A program made the position numbers and the translations under genes. From Kluyvera sp047971185 (lineage in GTDB: Bacteria > Pseudomonadota > Gammaproteobacteria > Enterobacterales > Enterobacteriaceae): a DNA stretch of 64,000 nt. Position 1 is the first letter of the stretch, and every line of letters begins with the position of its first letter. Below are positions 16,941-25,206 of this stretch, piece after piece. The stretch spans positions 87,634 to 151,633 of the forward strand of contig NZ_JBKDZH010000042.1 of NCBI RefSeq assembly GCF_047971185.1, in the 5' to 3' direction. Below the pieces are notes generated by a model. It was given only the letters and a program-made list of their open reading frames with translations. It did not search any database and was not told the origin of the DNA.

Positions 16941-17921
16941 ATGGATATACAAGAAATCGTGGCGCTTAGTGTAAAGCATAACGTGTCGGATCTACACCTG
17001 TGTAGCAGCGCAAACGCGCGCTGGCGCAGGCGGGGCAAGCTGGAAATTGCGCCGTTTCCCGCCCCGGATCCCGAAGCATTAATGGCGAGCTGGCTGAGCG
17101 ACGGCCAGCGGCAGGCGTGGCAACGGCACCGACAGCTTGATTTTTCCGTCTCGCTTTCCGGCTGCCCGCGTTTGCGCGCCAGCGCGTTTGCGCACAGTCA
17201 GGGAACGTCGCTGGTGCTGCGCCTTCTGCCCACGCGCTGCCCAACGCTTGCCGAGCTGCATACGCCGGTCGCGCTGGCCGAAATGCTGCAAGAAGAGAGC
17301 GGGCTTATTCTGGTGACGGGGGCGACGGGCAGCGGGAAATCGACCACCCTGGCGGCGATGGTGGATCACCTCAACCAGCATCTGGCGGGGCACATTCTGA
17401 CGCTGGAGGATCCGGTTGAATTCCTGCACACCAGCGGCGGCTGCCTGATTCAGCAGCGTGAAGTGGGGGAGCATACCGCCTCTTTTGCCGACGCGCTGCG
17501 GGTGGCGCTGCGCCAGGATCCGGATGTCATTCTGCTGGGGGAGCTGCGCGACAGCGAAACCATTCGCCTGGCGCTGACGGCGGCGGAGACCGGCCATCTG
17601 GTGCTGGCGACCCTGCATACGCGCGGTGCTGCGCAGGCGATTGAGCGGCTGGTGGATGTGTTCCCGGCCCAGGAGAAGGACCCGGTGCGCAACCAGCTTG
17701 CCAGCAGCCTTTGCGCGGTGCTGGCGCAGAGGCTTCAGCCGGATAAGCAGGGCGGGCGCGTCGCGCTGTTCGAAATGCTGATTAATACCCCGGCCGTCGG
17801 TAATCTGATCCGTGAGGGGAAAACGCATCAGATTGCCGGCGTCATGCAGACCGGGCTACAAACGGGCATGCAGACCTTTAGCCAGAGCTATCAGCAGTGG
17901 GTGAAGGCGGGGATGCTATAA
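16941..17921 (+). CDS. yggR: PilT-like ATPase YggR
   Basis: A type II/IV secretion-family ATPase of 326 residues resembling PilT, the pilus retraction motor. Walker A is GATGSGKST at residues 127-135; the Asp box (ILTLEDPVEFLH), Walker B (VILLGELRD) and His box (GHLVLATLHT) follow. No other pilus gene is in the window, as at the E. coli locus, so its role is unclear. It is divergent from yggS with overlapping promoter space, and AT-rich DNA follows. Confidence 0.93.
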   Translation: MDIQEIVALSVKHNVSDLHLCSSANARWRRRGKLEIAPFPAPDPEALMASWLSDGQRQAWQRHRQLDFSVSLSGCPRLRASAFAHSQGTSLVLRLLPTRCPTLAELHTPVALAEMLQEESGLILVTGATGSGKSTTLAAMVDHLNQHLAGHILTLEDPVEFLHTSGGCLIQQREVGEHTASFADALRVALRQDPDVILLGELRDSETIRLALTAAETGHLVLATLHTRGAAQAIERLVDVFPAQEKDPVRNQLASSLCAVLAQRLQPDKQGGRVALFEMLINTPAVGNLIREGKTHQIAGVMQTGLQTGMQTFSQSYQQWVKAGML

Positions 17922-18444
17922 AAGAGGAAAAGGCGTCTGGTTTTTAGCCAGCACGATCGACTGGCGGCAGTCGTCCTGAAACAATTATGTCGGCTATCAC
18001 ATTATTTAGCGCAATAATGTGATGGCTGTTTTGTTTCTCAACTCAACGTTTGTTTAATAATCAATATGACTTTTAATTTTGTAAACTTACTTATTAACGC
18101 TGTTGCGGGAATGTACCTTTTTGTAATTACCGAGTGATATTTAGCGAGGCGGAAACAAAACTTCCTACGACGTTTATTCTAATATGTTATTCGTTCCTAC
18201 GCCATAGGGATGAGATTTTTGCAATGGGTTAATTACATTATGTTGCGTAGACTTACAAAAAAGGGTGATATTCTTTTGACACTTCTAAGGTCTTCGTTCT
18301 ATCCTATTTATGTAATTAGGACTAATCTTATAAAATAATGTTTCACTTACTGGTTGGTTCTTATTATTAATGGTATTAGGTTTACCTTTGCTTTGACTTA
18401 TTAAATCACCATGATGGTGGATATAGACTATGGAGAGTTTCAAA
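17922..18444. other. Long AT-rich region upstream of csgD-like gene
   Basis: About 520 bases markedly richer in A/T than either flank, with no credible ORF. Such regions upstream of csgD-type genes collect regulators (H-NS, IHF, response regulators). A candidate promoter lies at 18276-18305. The rest shows no clear repeat or RNA signature to me. Confidence 0.5.
18276..18305 (+). promoter_or_regulatory. Candidate sigma70 promoter of csgD-like gene
   Basis: TTGACA (18276-18281), 18-base spacer, TATCCT (18300-18305). Transcription would start near 18312, leaving a leader of roughly 130 bases before the ATG, similar to the long csgD leader of E. coli. The -10 match is only moderate. Confidence 0.35.
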
Positions 18445-19098
18445 ATGTTTGAAGTAACTGAGAGTGTATCTAATTCCCGCAAGATTATCTTAATCACCCA
18501 TCCGTCAGTACAAGCCAACGCGTTTTCAAACTACCTCACTGAATTGCTGTCAGTTTCTGTCGAAGTACATAACATCAATAAGCCGTTGATGCAGCGCCTG
18601 AGTAAGGGCACCGTGGTATTGTTTGATATCGCCGTTTCCAACAAAAAGCTGAACGGTATCTGGCGTGATATTATCCGCACACAGTTTGATTCACCACGCC
18701 TGTTAATTATTAACAGCGCGCAGAAGTATGAATTATACGAAATGGCGCAATGGCCAGCACTGTACGGCGTTTTCCGTCATGACGACGAAGAATCGCGCTT
18801 AATTGAGGGCGTCAAAGCGGTCTTAAACGGCGAGCAGACGGCTGAATTGAGCGTGATGCACCCGGCAATGTATGCCGTTGAACACGCTGCGGAAAACCAC
18901 GATAGCGTGCCGCTGACGGAACGTGAATGCGAAATTCTGAATGAATTACGCCACGGCGCGACCAATATGGATATTGCCCGTGCGCTGTTTATCAGCGAAA
19001 ACACCGTGCGTACCCATCTGTATAATGTTTTCCGTAAACTGAGCGTGAAGAACAGAACGCAGGCGGTCAGCTGGGCCAATGAAAATCTGCGCCACTGA
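18445..19098 (+). CDS. CsgD-like LuxR-family transcriptional regulator
   Basis: 217 residues. The N-terminal half is a degenerate receiver-like domain (about 10-125); the C-terminal LuxR helix-turn-helix (about 150-215) reads LTERECEILNELRHGATNMD and FISENTVRTHLYNVFRKLSV. The last 50 residues are very close to E. coli CsgD (FISENTVKTHLYNLFKKIAV, NRTQAVSWANDNLRR), while the N-terminus diverges. I prefer the ATG at 18445 because GGAGAG lies 7 bases upstream; an ATG five codons earlier lacks a good site. CsgD governs curli and cellulose biofilm; no csg genes are in the window, so the targets are unknown. Confidence 0.82.
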   Translation: MFEVTESVSNSRKIILITHPSVQANAFSNYLTELLSVSVEVHNINKPLMQRLSKGTVVLFDIAVSNKKLNGIWRDIIRTQFDSPRLLIINSAQKYELYEMAQWPALYGVFRHDDEESRLIEGVKAVLNGEQTAELSVMHPAMYAVEHAAENHDSVPLTERECEILNELRHGATNMDIARALFISENTVRTHLYNVFRKLSVKNRTQAVSWANENLRH

Positions 19099-19125
19099 TC
19101 GGCGAGATGCGTATTCTGGCGTGTT

Positions 19126-19145
19126 CCCGGGAAAAGATTCCCGGG
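19126..19145. terminator. Hairpin between csgD-like gene and yqgF
   Basis: CCCGGGAA and TTCCCGGG form a perfect 8-bp stem with a 4-base loop in the convergent gap. It can serve both directions; U-tracts are absent. Confidence 0.55.
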
Positions 19146-19156
19146 GCTGCCTACGG

Positions 19157-19573
19157 CTAGTAACCCTGCTCGAAATAGCTTTCCAGAATCACCACGGCTG
19201 AGGCGGAGTCGACGCTGCCTTTGTTCAACGCTCTGAATCCCCCATGTTCAAACAGCCCGGCGCGAGCCTCAACGGTGCTCAGACGTTCGTCATGCAGCGT
19301 GATCGGCACGCCAAAGCGGCCGTGAATTTTATTGGCAAAATTACGCGCGCGGGCGGTCAGCGGCTGCTCGGTGCCGTCCATATTCAGCGGCAGGCCGACG
19401 ATAACCGTCTCTGGCTGCCACTCTTTAAGCAGGCGGGCAATGATGTTCCAGTCGGGCGTGCCGTCCTGCGCCTTGATGGCCGCCAGCGGCCGGGCGGTGC
19501 CGGTAATGCGTTGGCCAATCGCTACGCCGATGCTGCGGGTGCCAAAATCGAAAGCCAGCAGTGTTCCACTCAT
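19157..19573 (-). CDS. yqgF: Putative pre-16S rRNA nuclease YqgF (RuvX)
   Basis: An RNase H-like fold protein of 138 residues implicated in 16S rRNA 5' end processing and earlier named as a Holliday junction resolvase. Conserved acidic residues are in LAFDFGTRSIGVAIG and near VDSASAVVILESY. Its ATG shares one base with the yqgE stop. It is the last gene of the gshB-yqgE-yqgF group. Confidence 0.95.
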   Translation of the reverse strand: MSGTLLAFDFGTRSIGVAIGQRITGTARPLAAIKAQDGTPDWNIIARLLKEWQPETVIVGLPLNMDGTEQPLTARARNFANKIHGRFGVPITLHDERLSTVEARAGLFEHGGFRALNKGSVDSASAVVILESYFEQGY

Positions 19574-20136
19574 TATGCGTGCCCCGCAGCGCCTGACATG
19601 GTCAGAATATTAATGCCAATCAGCTTCGCCGCTTCTTTCCAGCGCTCGCCAATCGGCGTTTTAAACAGAATATTGAAATCAGCCGGGGCGGTAAGCCAGG
19701 CGTTATCGAGGATCTCCTGCTCCAGCTGGCCCTTCTCCCAGGAAGCATAGCCCAGCGCCACCAGCACTTCCGACGGCTGACGTTCGGTGCCGAGCGTTTC
19801 CAGCACATCGCGGGAGGTCGTCACGATCGTATTGTCGGAGATGCGGATGCTGGACGAAAACGACGCCGGGGGTGTGTGCAGAATAAAGCCGCGATCTTCC
19901 GCCAGCGGGCCGCCGAGCATGACCGGTTTATCCAGGCGAATCGACGGATCGCGCGGTTCCGGATCGATCTTCAGCTTTTCGAGGATCCCCTCGATCTGCA
20001 GGTTTTCCAGCGGCTTGTTAATGATGATGCCCATTGCGCCGTCGTCGTTGTATTCGCAGATGTAGACCACGGAACGGCGGAAGATAGGATCCTGGAGGGT
20101 TGGCATAGCAATAAGAAAATGATGCTGTAAATTCAT
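19573..20136 (-). CDS. yqgE: YqgE, DUF179 family protein
   Basis: 187 residues starting MNLQHHFLIAMPTLQDPIFRR, the family N-terminus. Motifs MGIIINKPLENL and LGGPLAEDRGFILHT are conserved. The frame extends 12 codons further but without support. It overlaps yqgF by one base. The function is unknown. Confidence 0.94.
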   Translation of the reverse strand: MNLQHHFLIAMPTLQDPIFRRSVVYICEYNDDGAMGIIINKPLENLQIEGILEKLKIDPEPRDPSIRLDKPVMLGGPLAEDRGFILHTPPASFSSSIRISDNTIVTTSRDVLETLGTERQPSEVLVALGYASWEKGQLEQEILDNAWLTAPADFNILFKTPIGERWKEAAKLIGINILTMSGAAGHA

Positions 20137-20247
20137 TATCAGAGGTTCTTGTCCTGTTTTAAAAAGCAGCAATGCCCAGTATGAGGGGAAAGCGCACGGC
20201 TGTCACCTGGCTGGCCTGCGTATATGCAGCGCTGGTTGCCAGGCTGG

Positions 20248-20267
20248 CGGCGGGTTCCCTCCCGCCG
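20248..20267 (-). terminator. Stem-loop downstream of gshB
   Basis: CGGCGGG and CCCGCCG form a 7-bp GC stem with a 6-base loop, 16 bases past the gshB stop. No U-tract, so likely an mRNA 3' or processing structure in the 146-base gap before yqgE. Confidence 0.45.
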
Positions 20268-20282
20268 TGTTAGAGCAAGCGA

Positions 20283-21230
20283 CTATTTTTGCAGGCGTTT
20301 TTCGATAGCGTCCATCAGCATACCGGTGATGGAAATCGGATATTCCGCTTCAATTTCGCGCACGCAGGTTGGGCTGGTGACGTTAATTTCCGTCAGACGA
20401 TCGCCAATGATGTCCAGACCGACGAAGATCAGCCCCTTGGCTTTCAGCGTTGGGCCCACTTTACGGGCGATCGCCCAGTCGCTTTCGCTAAGCGGGCGCG
20501 GTTCGCCACGGCCACCGGCGGCCAGGTTGCCGCGGGTTTCGCCGCCCTGCGGAATACGCGCCAGGCAGTAAGGCACCGGCTCGCCGTCGATGACCAGCAC
20601 GCGCTTATCGCCGTCTTTAATTGCCGGCAGGTAGTTCTGCGCCATGCAGTAGCGGCTGCCCAGTTCGGTCAGGGTTTCGGCAATCACGCCGATGTTCGGA
20701 TCGCCTTCCTTCACGCGGAAGATCGACGCACCGCCCATGCCGTCCAGCGGCTTCATGATGATGTCGCCGTGTTTTTCCCAGAACGCTTTCAGCTGCGCCT
20801 TGTTACGGGTGACCAGCGTTTCCGGCGTGAGGTCGGAGAACCACGCGGTGAACAGCTTCTCGTTACAGTCGCGCAGGCTCTGCGGCTTGTTGACGATCAG
20901 CGTCCCTTTCTCTTCCGCGCGCTCAAGGATATAGGTGGCGTAGATAAATTCGGTGTCGAACGGCGGATCTTTACGCATCAGGATTACGTCGAGATCGGCG
21001 AGCTTAATCTCCTGCTCGCTGCCGAATTCGTACCATTTGTCGTAGTTCTGCTCAACGCTCAGCAGACGCGTACGGGCGTGCGACTCGCCGTTCAGCAGAT
21101 AGAGATCGTTCATCTCCATATAGTGGAGTTCGTAGCCGCGACGTTGTGCCTCCAGCAGCATAGCGAAGCTGGTGTCTTTCTTGATGTTAATGCTTGCGAT
21201 GGGATCCATCACGATGCCGAGCTTGATCAT
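20283..21230 (-). CDS. gshB: Glutathione synthetase GshB
   Basis: Joins gamma-glutamylcysteine and glycine with ATP to form glutathione. 315 residues (E. coli 316), an ATP-grasp enzyme in prokaryotic order: N-terminal domain (1-120) then ATP-binding domain. Signatures are LMRKDPPFDTEF, KPLDGMGGASIF and GGRGEPRPLSESD. It starts 12 bases after rsmE, so it is probably co-transcribed. Confidence 0.97.
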   Translation of the reverse strand: MIKLGIVMDPIASINIKKDTSFAMLLEAQRRGYELHYMEMNDLYLLNGESHARTRLLSVEQNYDKWYEFGSEQEIKLADLDVILMRKDPPFDTEFIYATYILERAEEKGTLIVNKPQSLRDCNEKLFTAWFSDLTPETLVTRNKAQLKAFWEKHGDIIMKPLDGMGGASIFRVKEGDPNIGVIAETLTELGSRYCMAQNYLPAIKDGDKRVLVIDGEPVPYCLARIPQGGETRGNLAAGGRGEPRPLSESDWAIARKVGPTLKAKGLIFVGLDIIGDRLTEINVTSPTCVREIEAEYPISITGMLMDAIEKRLQK

Positions 21231-21242
21231 TATTTTTCTCCT

Positions 21243-21974
21243 TTAACCCAGGTCACCAAAGCGCACCTGCAGTGCGGTGATGGCGGTGAGTGCGGTAGTC
21301 TCTGTGCGCAGAACGCGAGGCCCTAACAGAATATCAGTAAACTGGTAATGTGCGGTCATGGCAATTTCATCAGCGGACAAACCGCCTTCCGGGCCAATCA
21401 GCAGGCGGACGCGTTCCACCGGCAGCGGCAGCGTGTTGATGCTGGCGCTGGCGCGCGGGTGCAGGTTGAGCTTGAGGGCGTTATCCTGCTCGGCGCACCA
21501 GTCTTCTACGTCCATTGCCGGGCGAATCTCCGGCACCACGTTACGGCCGCACTGCTCGCAGGCGGCGATGGCGATTTTCTGCCACTGCTGAATCTTTTTA
21601 TTCAGACGTTCAGCGTCCAGTTTAACCCCGCAGCGCTCGGAAAAAAGTGGCGTAATGAGGCTTACACCCAGTTCAATCGATTTCTGGATGGTGAATTCCA
21701 TTTTATCGCCCCGCGACATCACCTGGCCCAGATGAATGTGGATGGGGGATTCACGATCGTCCAGCGTACCGCTCTGGATCTCCACCATCACATTTTTCTT
21801 GCTTGCCTCGGTAATGACGGCGTCGAACAGCTGGTTGCTGCCGTCGAACAGCTGAACGGCCTGGCCCTGGCCCATGCGCAGAACGCGGCCTACGTGATTG
21901 GCGGCGTCCTCGCACAGCGGGATCTGCGTGCCGACGGTGATCGGTTCCGGGTGGTAGATGCGAGGGATACGCAT
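21243..21974 (-). CDS. rsmE: 16S rRNA (uracil1498-N3)-methyltransferase RsmE
   Basis: A SPOUT methyltransferase that makes m3U1498 in 16S rRNA. 243 residues with an N-terminal PUA-like domain (MRIPRIYHPEPITVG) and the C-terminal knotted domain (LLIGPEGGLSADEI, LGPRVLRTETTALTAI). A Met five codons upstream (21974 + 15) is possible, but the shorter start equals the E. coli protein. Confidence 0.95.
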   Translation of the reverse strand: MRIPRIYHPEPITVGTQIPLCEDAANHVGRVLRMGQGQAVQLFDGSNQLFDAVITEASKKNVMVEIQSGTLDDRESPIHIHLGQVMSRGDKMEFTIQKSIELGVSLITPLFSERCGVKLDAERLNKKIQQWQKIAIAACEQCGRNVVPEIRPAMDVEDWCAEQDNALKLNLHPRASASINTLPLPVERVRLLIGPEGGLSADEIAMTAHYQFTDILLGPRVLRTETTALTAITALQVRFGDLG

Positions 21975-22053
21975 AAGTCTGAATTCCATCTGTGGCTTTG
22001 CCCCCTCGCTCGGGAGAGGGCAGGAGCAAATTAACGATTGCCGCTAGTGTAGG

Positions 22054-22761
22054 TTAGCTGTTTTGTGCCTGGCAAGCCCGCAGCACATAGGGATTATGGT
22101 TGCCCTGAATTTTGGCGATGCGCTGGTCGCGTTCGCACTCCCAGCTGCTGACCGGATACATTTTGTCCCAGGCGTTAAACAGCTGAGTCTGCTGGCGGGA
22201 CAGGGTGAGGCTATACTGGTCGCGCATATAGAAGTAGATACGGGCAATGGCACCGCGCGAACGTTCCGGCGGCTCGGCCACTTTCTGCTTAAAATCGACC
22301 TTCATGGCGCACTGGCCGTACTGACCCTCGCCGCCGTTCCACTGGCTGTACATAAAGTTGCCGCGGTCGCCGTTCACTTCGCCAACGGCGGGCTGAAGGT
22401 TGTGCATATCGCTTTCCATCTTGCGATATTCCGGATCTTTGGAACAGTTCTTCCTGCCGCCGTCCTGCCAGCACTGGCGCTGATGGCCGAACTGCCAGGC
22501 GGGAACGACGTGCTCCCATTCGACGCGGCTGGCGCGGTTCTCATTTTTACGCACTTTATAGCCGCACGATTCCAGATCGATAACGCCTTTTTTGCCCTGC
22601 CAGTTGATTTTGCAGCCGCAGTAGAAATCGCCGGGGACGTCGCTGTTAACCTTCACGCCCGCGCTTTTCGCTTGGGAAAAACTGTTGATACCGGTGGCCA
22701 ATGCCTGGCCGGAGAGAGCCGCTGCCAGAAACGCAACGGTGAAAGAAAAATGACGGTACAT
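22054..22761 (-). CDS. endA: DNA-specific endonuclease I
   Basis: A periplasmic nuclease that cuts double-stranded DNA at random. 235 residues from MYRHFSFTVAFLAAALSGQA (signal peptide, cleaved after ALA). The beta-beta-alpha-metal nuclease core is WEHVVPAWQFG with the downstream NLQPAVGEVNGDRGN. Paired Cys residues probably form disulfides. Nineteen more in-frame codons upstream do not look coding. Confidence 0.96.
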   Translation of the reverse strand: MYRHFSFTVAFLAAALSGQALATGINSFSQAKSAGVKVNSDVPGDFYCGCKINWQGKKGVIDLESCGYKVRKNENRASRVEWEHVVPAWQFGHQRQCWQDGGRKNCSKDPEYRKMESDMHNLQPAVGEVNGDRGNFMYSQWNGGEGQYGQCAMKVDFKQKVAEPPERSRGAIARIYFYMRDQYSLTLSRQQTQLFNAWDKMYPVSSWECERDQRIAKIQGNHNPYVLRACQAQNS

Positions 22762-22855
22762 CACGAACTCCATCTCAAAACGAGCTCGCAACGTAACGAA
22801 TGTGGTTGTCAGATGCAATCAGTTAGCGCGGAAAACTTCCTGTTATTTCCAATGG

Positions 22856-23356
22856 TTACATTTCTGCAACTAATGGCTCACCGCAGTGCACGCAGCGGTA
22901 GGTGGCTTCACCGCGCAGCACACGATTATGGCGGCGAACCGTTAACTGATGCAGCTGGCAGCCGCAGCGGTAGGGAAAGGTTTGTCGACGCACCGAATCC
23001 AGTTCGAACTGGTGCGTGCGCCGCGCCGGTACGCCGAGCACGCTCTCCATCATCCATTTCCACTCTTTGCCGTGCGGCGCGACGCGGCCAAAGTGTTTCC
23101 ACACCAGCAGGTGGGCCAGCTCGTGCGGCACCACTTCATCAATAAACGCCTGTAGGTTTTCCTGAAGCAGCACCGGGTTGAGGCGAATCTCATACTGCTG
23201 TAGCCAGGCGGTGCCCGCCGAGGTGCCGCGCTGCTGATACACCAGCTTAGGTTCAGGGTAGCTGCGGCCCAGCGCCAGATTGGCCTGGGCGAGTTTTTCC
23301 CGCAGGCTGCGCATCACGTTTTGCTGAATGGCGATAGGAATTCGAGGGGTTTTCAT
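22856..23356 (-). CDS. sprT: SprT family zinc metalloprotein
   Basis: 166 residues. The metalloprotease-like motif is HELAH at residues 78-82 (VPHELAHLLVWKHFG), and a C-terminal zinc ribbon has paired CxC and CxxC (RCGCQ and CVHC). It matches E. coli SprT; the family shares its fold with the eukaryotic SPRTN protease, but the bacterial role is not well defined. It lies between galP and endA on minus. Confidence 0.93.
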   Translation of the reverse strand: MKTPRIPIAIQQNVMRSLREKLAQANLALGRSYPEPKLVYQQRGTSAGTAWLQQYEIRLNPVLLQENLQAFIDEVVPHELAHLLVWKHFGRVAPHGKEWKWMMESVLGVPARRTHQFELDSVRRQTFPYRCGCQLHQLTVRRHNRVLRGEATYRCVHCGEPLVAEM

Positions 23357-23399
23357 AACGGCTGAGAATAGAGCGAGACGCGGGGCGGTGCAAGGGGAA

Positions 23400-23423
23400 G
23401 CTTCCTCCCGGGCGGGAGGAAGC
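23400..23423 (-). terminator. galP terminator
   Basis: GCTTCCTCCC and GGGAGGAAGC form a perfect 10-bp stem with a 4-base loop, 10 bases after the galP stop, followed on minus by TTCCCCTTG. It separates galP from sprT. Confidence 0.65.
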
Positions 23424-23433
23424 GGGATGAAGG

Positions 23434-24828
23434 TTAGTCGCGAGCGCCAATTTCGCGCAGCGGACGGCCCTGCATCAGGTTACGTTCAATGTGTTCCAGA
23501 GAGACGTTTTTGGTTTCTGGAATCAGCCACAGGGTCAGGAAGATGAACAGCACGTTCAGGCCGCCGTATACCCAGAAGGTGTTGGCGCTGCCCAGCGAGT
23601 TCAGCATGGTCAGGAAGGTGGCCCCGACGATCATGTTGGCAATCCAGTTGGTGGCGGTGGAGCAGGTGATACCGAAATCGCGGCCTTTCAGCGGCTGGAT
23701 TTCAGAGCACAGTACCCAAATCAGTGGACCGGCGCTCATGGCGAAGCCGACGATGAACATCAGCAGCATCAGCACGGCGACATACTGCCCCGTAGCGGAG
23801 TGGATGCCGACGTGCATCATGGAACCCAGCACGCCCATGCCGACGGCCATCACGATAAAGCCGAGGATCAGCGTAGGTTTACGGCCCCAGCGGTCAACCA
23901 GGCCGATGGCGATAAAGGTTGCCAGTACGTTGGTCAGGCCAACGATCACGGTGCCCCACATCTGTTCGGTGGTGTTGGTGTAACCGGCCAGTTCAAAGAT
24001 TTTTGGCGCGTAGTACATGATGACGTTCATCCCGGTGAACTGTTGCATCACCTGCAGCAGTACGCCGAGGAACACTGCGCGTCGGAAGTTGCTGTTTTCT
24101 TTAAACAGCGCCCAGCCGCTTTGTTTAACCTTCAGGCTTTCACGAATTTCATCCAGCTCGCGTTTGGCTTCAGCGCTGGTGTCACGCAGGCGCAGCAGCA
24201 CCCGTTCCGCATCGTTAAAGCGACGTTTCGCTGCGAACCAGCGCGGGCTGTCCGGCAGGAAGATCACGCCAATCAGCAGCAGTACCGCCGGAATGATGAT
24301 CACGCCCAGCATCCAGCGCCACGCGCCGCTGTAGCTGAAGGCGGTGTCGGAGAGATACGCGCCGAGAATACCGATGGTAATCATCAACTGGTACATGGAA
24401 ATCATGCTGCCGCGAATTTTTTCCGGTGCGATTTCAGACAGATACAGCGGTGCGGTGTAAGAGGCCACACCGACTGCCAGACCGAGCAACACGCGGGAAA
24501 TCAGCAGCACTTCAACGTTTGGCGCAGCGGCGGAGAACAGCGAACCGGCCACGAACAGAATCGCGCCGATCATCAGGCTTTTCTTACGGCCGAGCTTAAA
24601 GGAGAGCCAGCCGCTGCCGACGGCACCGACGGCGGCACCGAACATCATGGAGCTGACCACCCACTCCTGCGTATGGGCGCTGAGCTGGAAATCGGTGGTA
24701 ATAAAGGGCAGGGCACCGGCAATCACGCCGATATCAAGGCCAAACAGCAGTCCGGCAAGGGCGGCTAAGAAGCAGACAAAGAAGGTCATTGTCTTGTTCG
24801 AGCGACCCTGTTTTTTATTGTTAGGCAT
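23434..24828 (-). CDS. galP: Galactose:H+ symporter GalP
   Basis: A 464-residue, 12-helix MFS sugar porter that imports galactose (and glucose) with protons. Signatures are GLLFGLDIGVIAGALP, GRKKSLMIG, PDSPRWFAAKRR, QQFTGMNVIMYYAP and the C-terminal PETK. It starts MPNNKKQGRSN at 24828 with GGAGGG 6 bases upstream; seven further in-frame codons are ignored. Upstream lie a CRP site and a perfect GalR/GalS operator, matching its known control in E. coli. Confidence 0.97.
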   Translation of the reverse strand: MPNNKKQGRSNKTMTFFVCFLAALAGLLFGLDIGVIAGALPFITTDFQLSAHTQEWVVSSMMFGAAVGAVGSGWLSFKLGRKKSLMIGAILFVAGSLFSAAAPNVEVLLISRVLLGLAVGVASYTAPLYLSEIAPEKIRGSMISMYQLMITIGILGAYLSDTAFSYSGAWRWMLGVIIIPAVLLLIGVIFLPDSPRWFAAKRRFNDAERVLLRLRDTSAEAKRELDEIRESLKVKQSGWALFKENSNFRRAVFLGVLLQVMQQFTGMNVIMYYAPKIFELAGYTNTTEQMWGTVIVGLTNVLATFIAIGLVDRWGRKPTLILGFIVMAVGMGVLGSMMHVGIHSATGQYVAVLMLLMFIVGFAMSAGPLIWVLCSEIQPLKGRDFGITCSTATNWIANMIVGATFLTMLNSLGSANTFWVYGGLNVLFIFLTLWLIPETKNVSLEHIERNLMQGRPLREIGARD

Positions 24829-24893
24829 GATGCCCTCCAGTTGAGTCATTGATTTTATCGATGCTTAGGGTAGGAAAGTCCGAGGTAAAAAAA

Positions 24894-24909
24894 TGTGATA
24901 ACAATCACG
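24894..24909. promoter_or_regulatory. CRP-cAMP binding site upstream of galP
   Basis: TGTGATAACAATCACG matches the TGTGA-N6-TCACA consensus at nine of ten informative positions. It lies 66-81 bases before the galP ATG, consistent with catabolite activation. Confidence 0.7.
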
Positions 24910-24912
24910 ACT

Positions 24913-24928
24913 GTGTAATCGGTTACAC
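24913..24928. promoter_or_regulatory. GalR/GalS operator of galP
   Basis: GTGTAATCGGTTACAC fits the GTGNAANCGNTTNCAC consensus at every fixed position. It is 3 bases from the CRP site on the galP-distal side. Repression by GalR/GalS with relief by galactose is expected. Confidence 0.75.
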
Positions 24929-25095
24929 TAACATTCATGTTGTGTATGAGTTAAATATCAATTAAATCATACATGTGAGTATATTTTAGAGGGAAAGAAA
25001 AAAACTATAATGAGATTTTACTGAAACATGACGCAATAAGGTGAAATGTTGTTTCATTAATGGCGCGAAAGGCTTGCAGGCTAGAATGCACTAAG

Positions 25096-25111
25096 ATGTA
25101 ATCGCTTTCAT
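25096..25111. promoter_or_regulatory. Second GalR-like operator
   Basis: ATGTAATCGCTTTCAT keeps the core TGTAA-CG-TT-CA of the GalR/LacI-type palindrome, with changes only at the outer bases and an A/T swap. Its centre is 183 bases from the first operator, next to the metK terminator. It could be an auxiliary looping site. Confidence 0.4.
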
Positions 25112-25161
25112 CAAAGTGTTTGGAAATGTAAATTGATAGCGGAAAGGGCCAAATCGCAGGC

Positions 25162-25190
25162 ATAAAAAAGCCAGCGCGAGGCTGGCTTTT
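25162..25190 (-). terminator. metK intrinsic terminator
   Basis: On minus, AAAGCCAGC / GCTGGCTTT form a 9-bp stem with a 5-base loop followed by a run of T residues. It is 17 bases after the metK stop. A run of A on the other side makes it potentially bidirectional. Confidence 0.85.
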
Positions 25191-25206
25191 CTGGTGCGGG
25201 GGTGGC

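Larger units (their letters stand above)
24829..25206. other. galP promoter region and metK 3' gap
   Basis: 378 AT-rich bases with, from galP outward, a CRP-like site, a GalR/GalS-type operator, a second operator-like palindrome and the metK terminator. No protein gene is seen. Confidence 0.6.

Noticed and set aside
22005..22030. Third copy of the palindromic repeat between rsmE and endA
   Set aside because: Only CCCTCGCTCGGGAGAGGG-like similarity; too short and imperfect to call.
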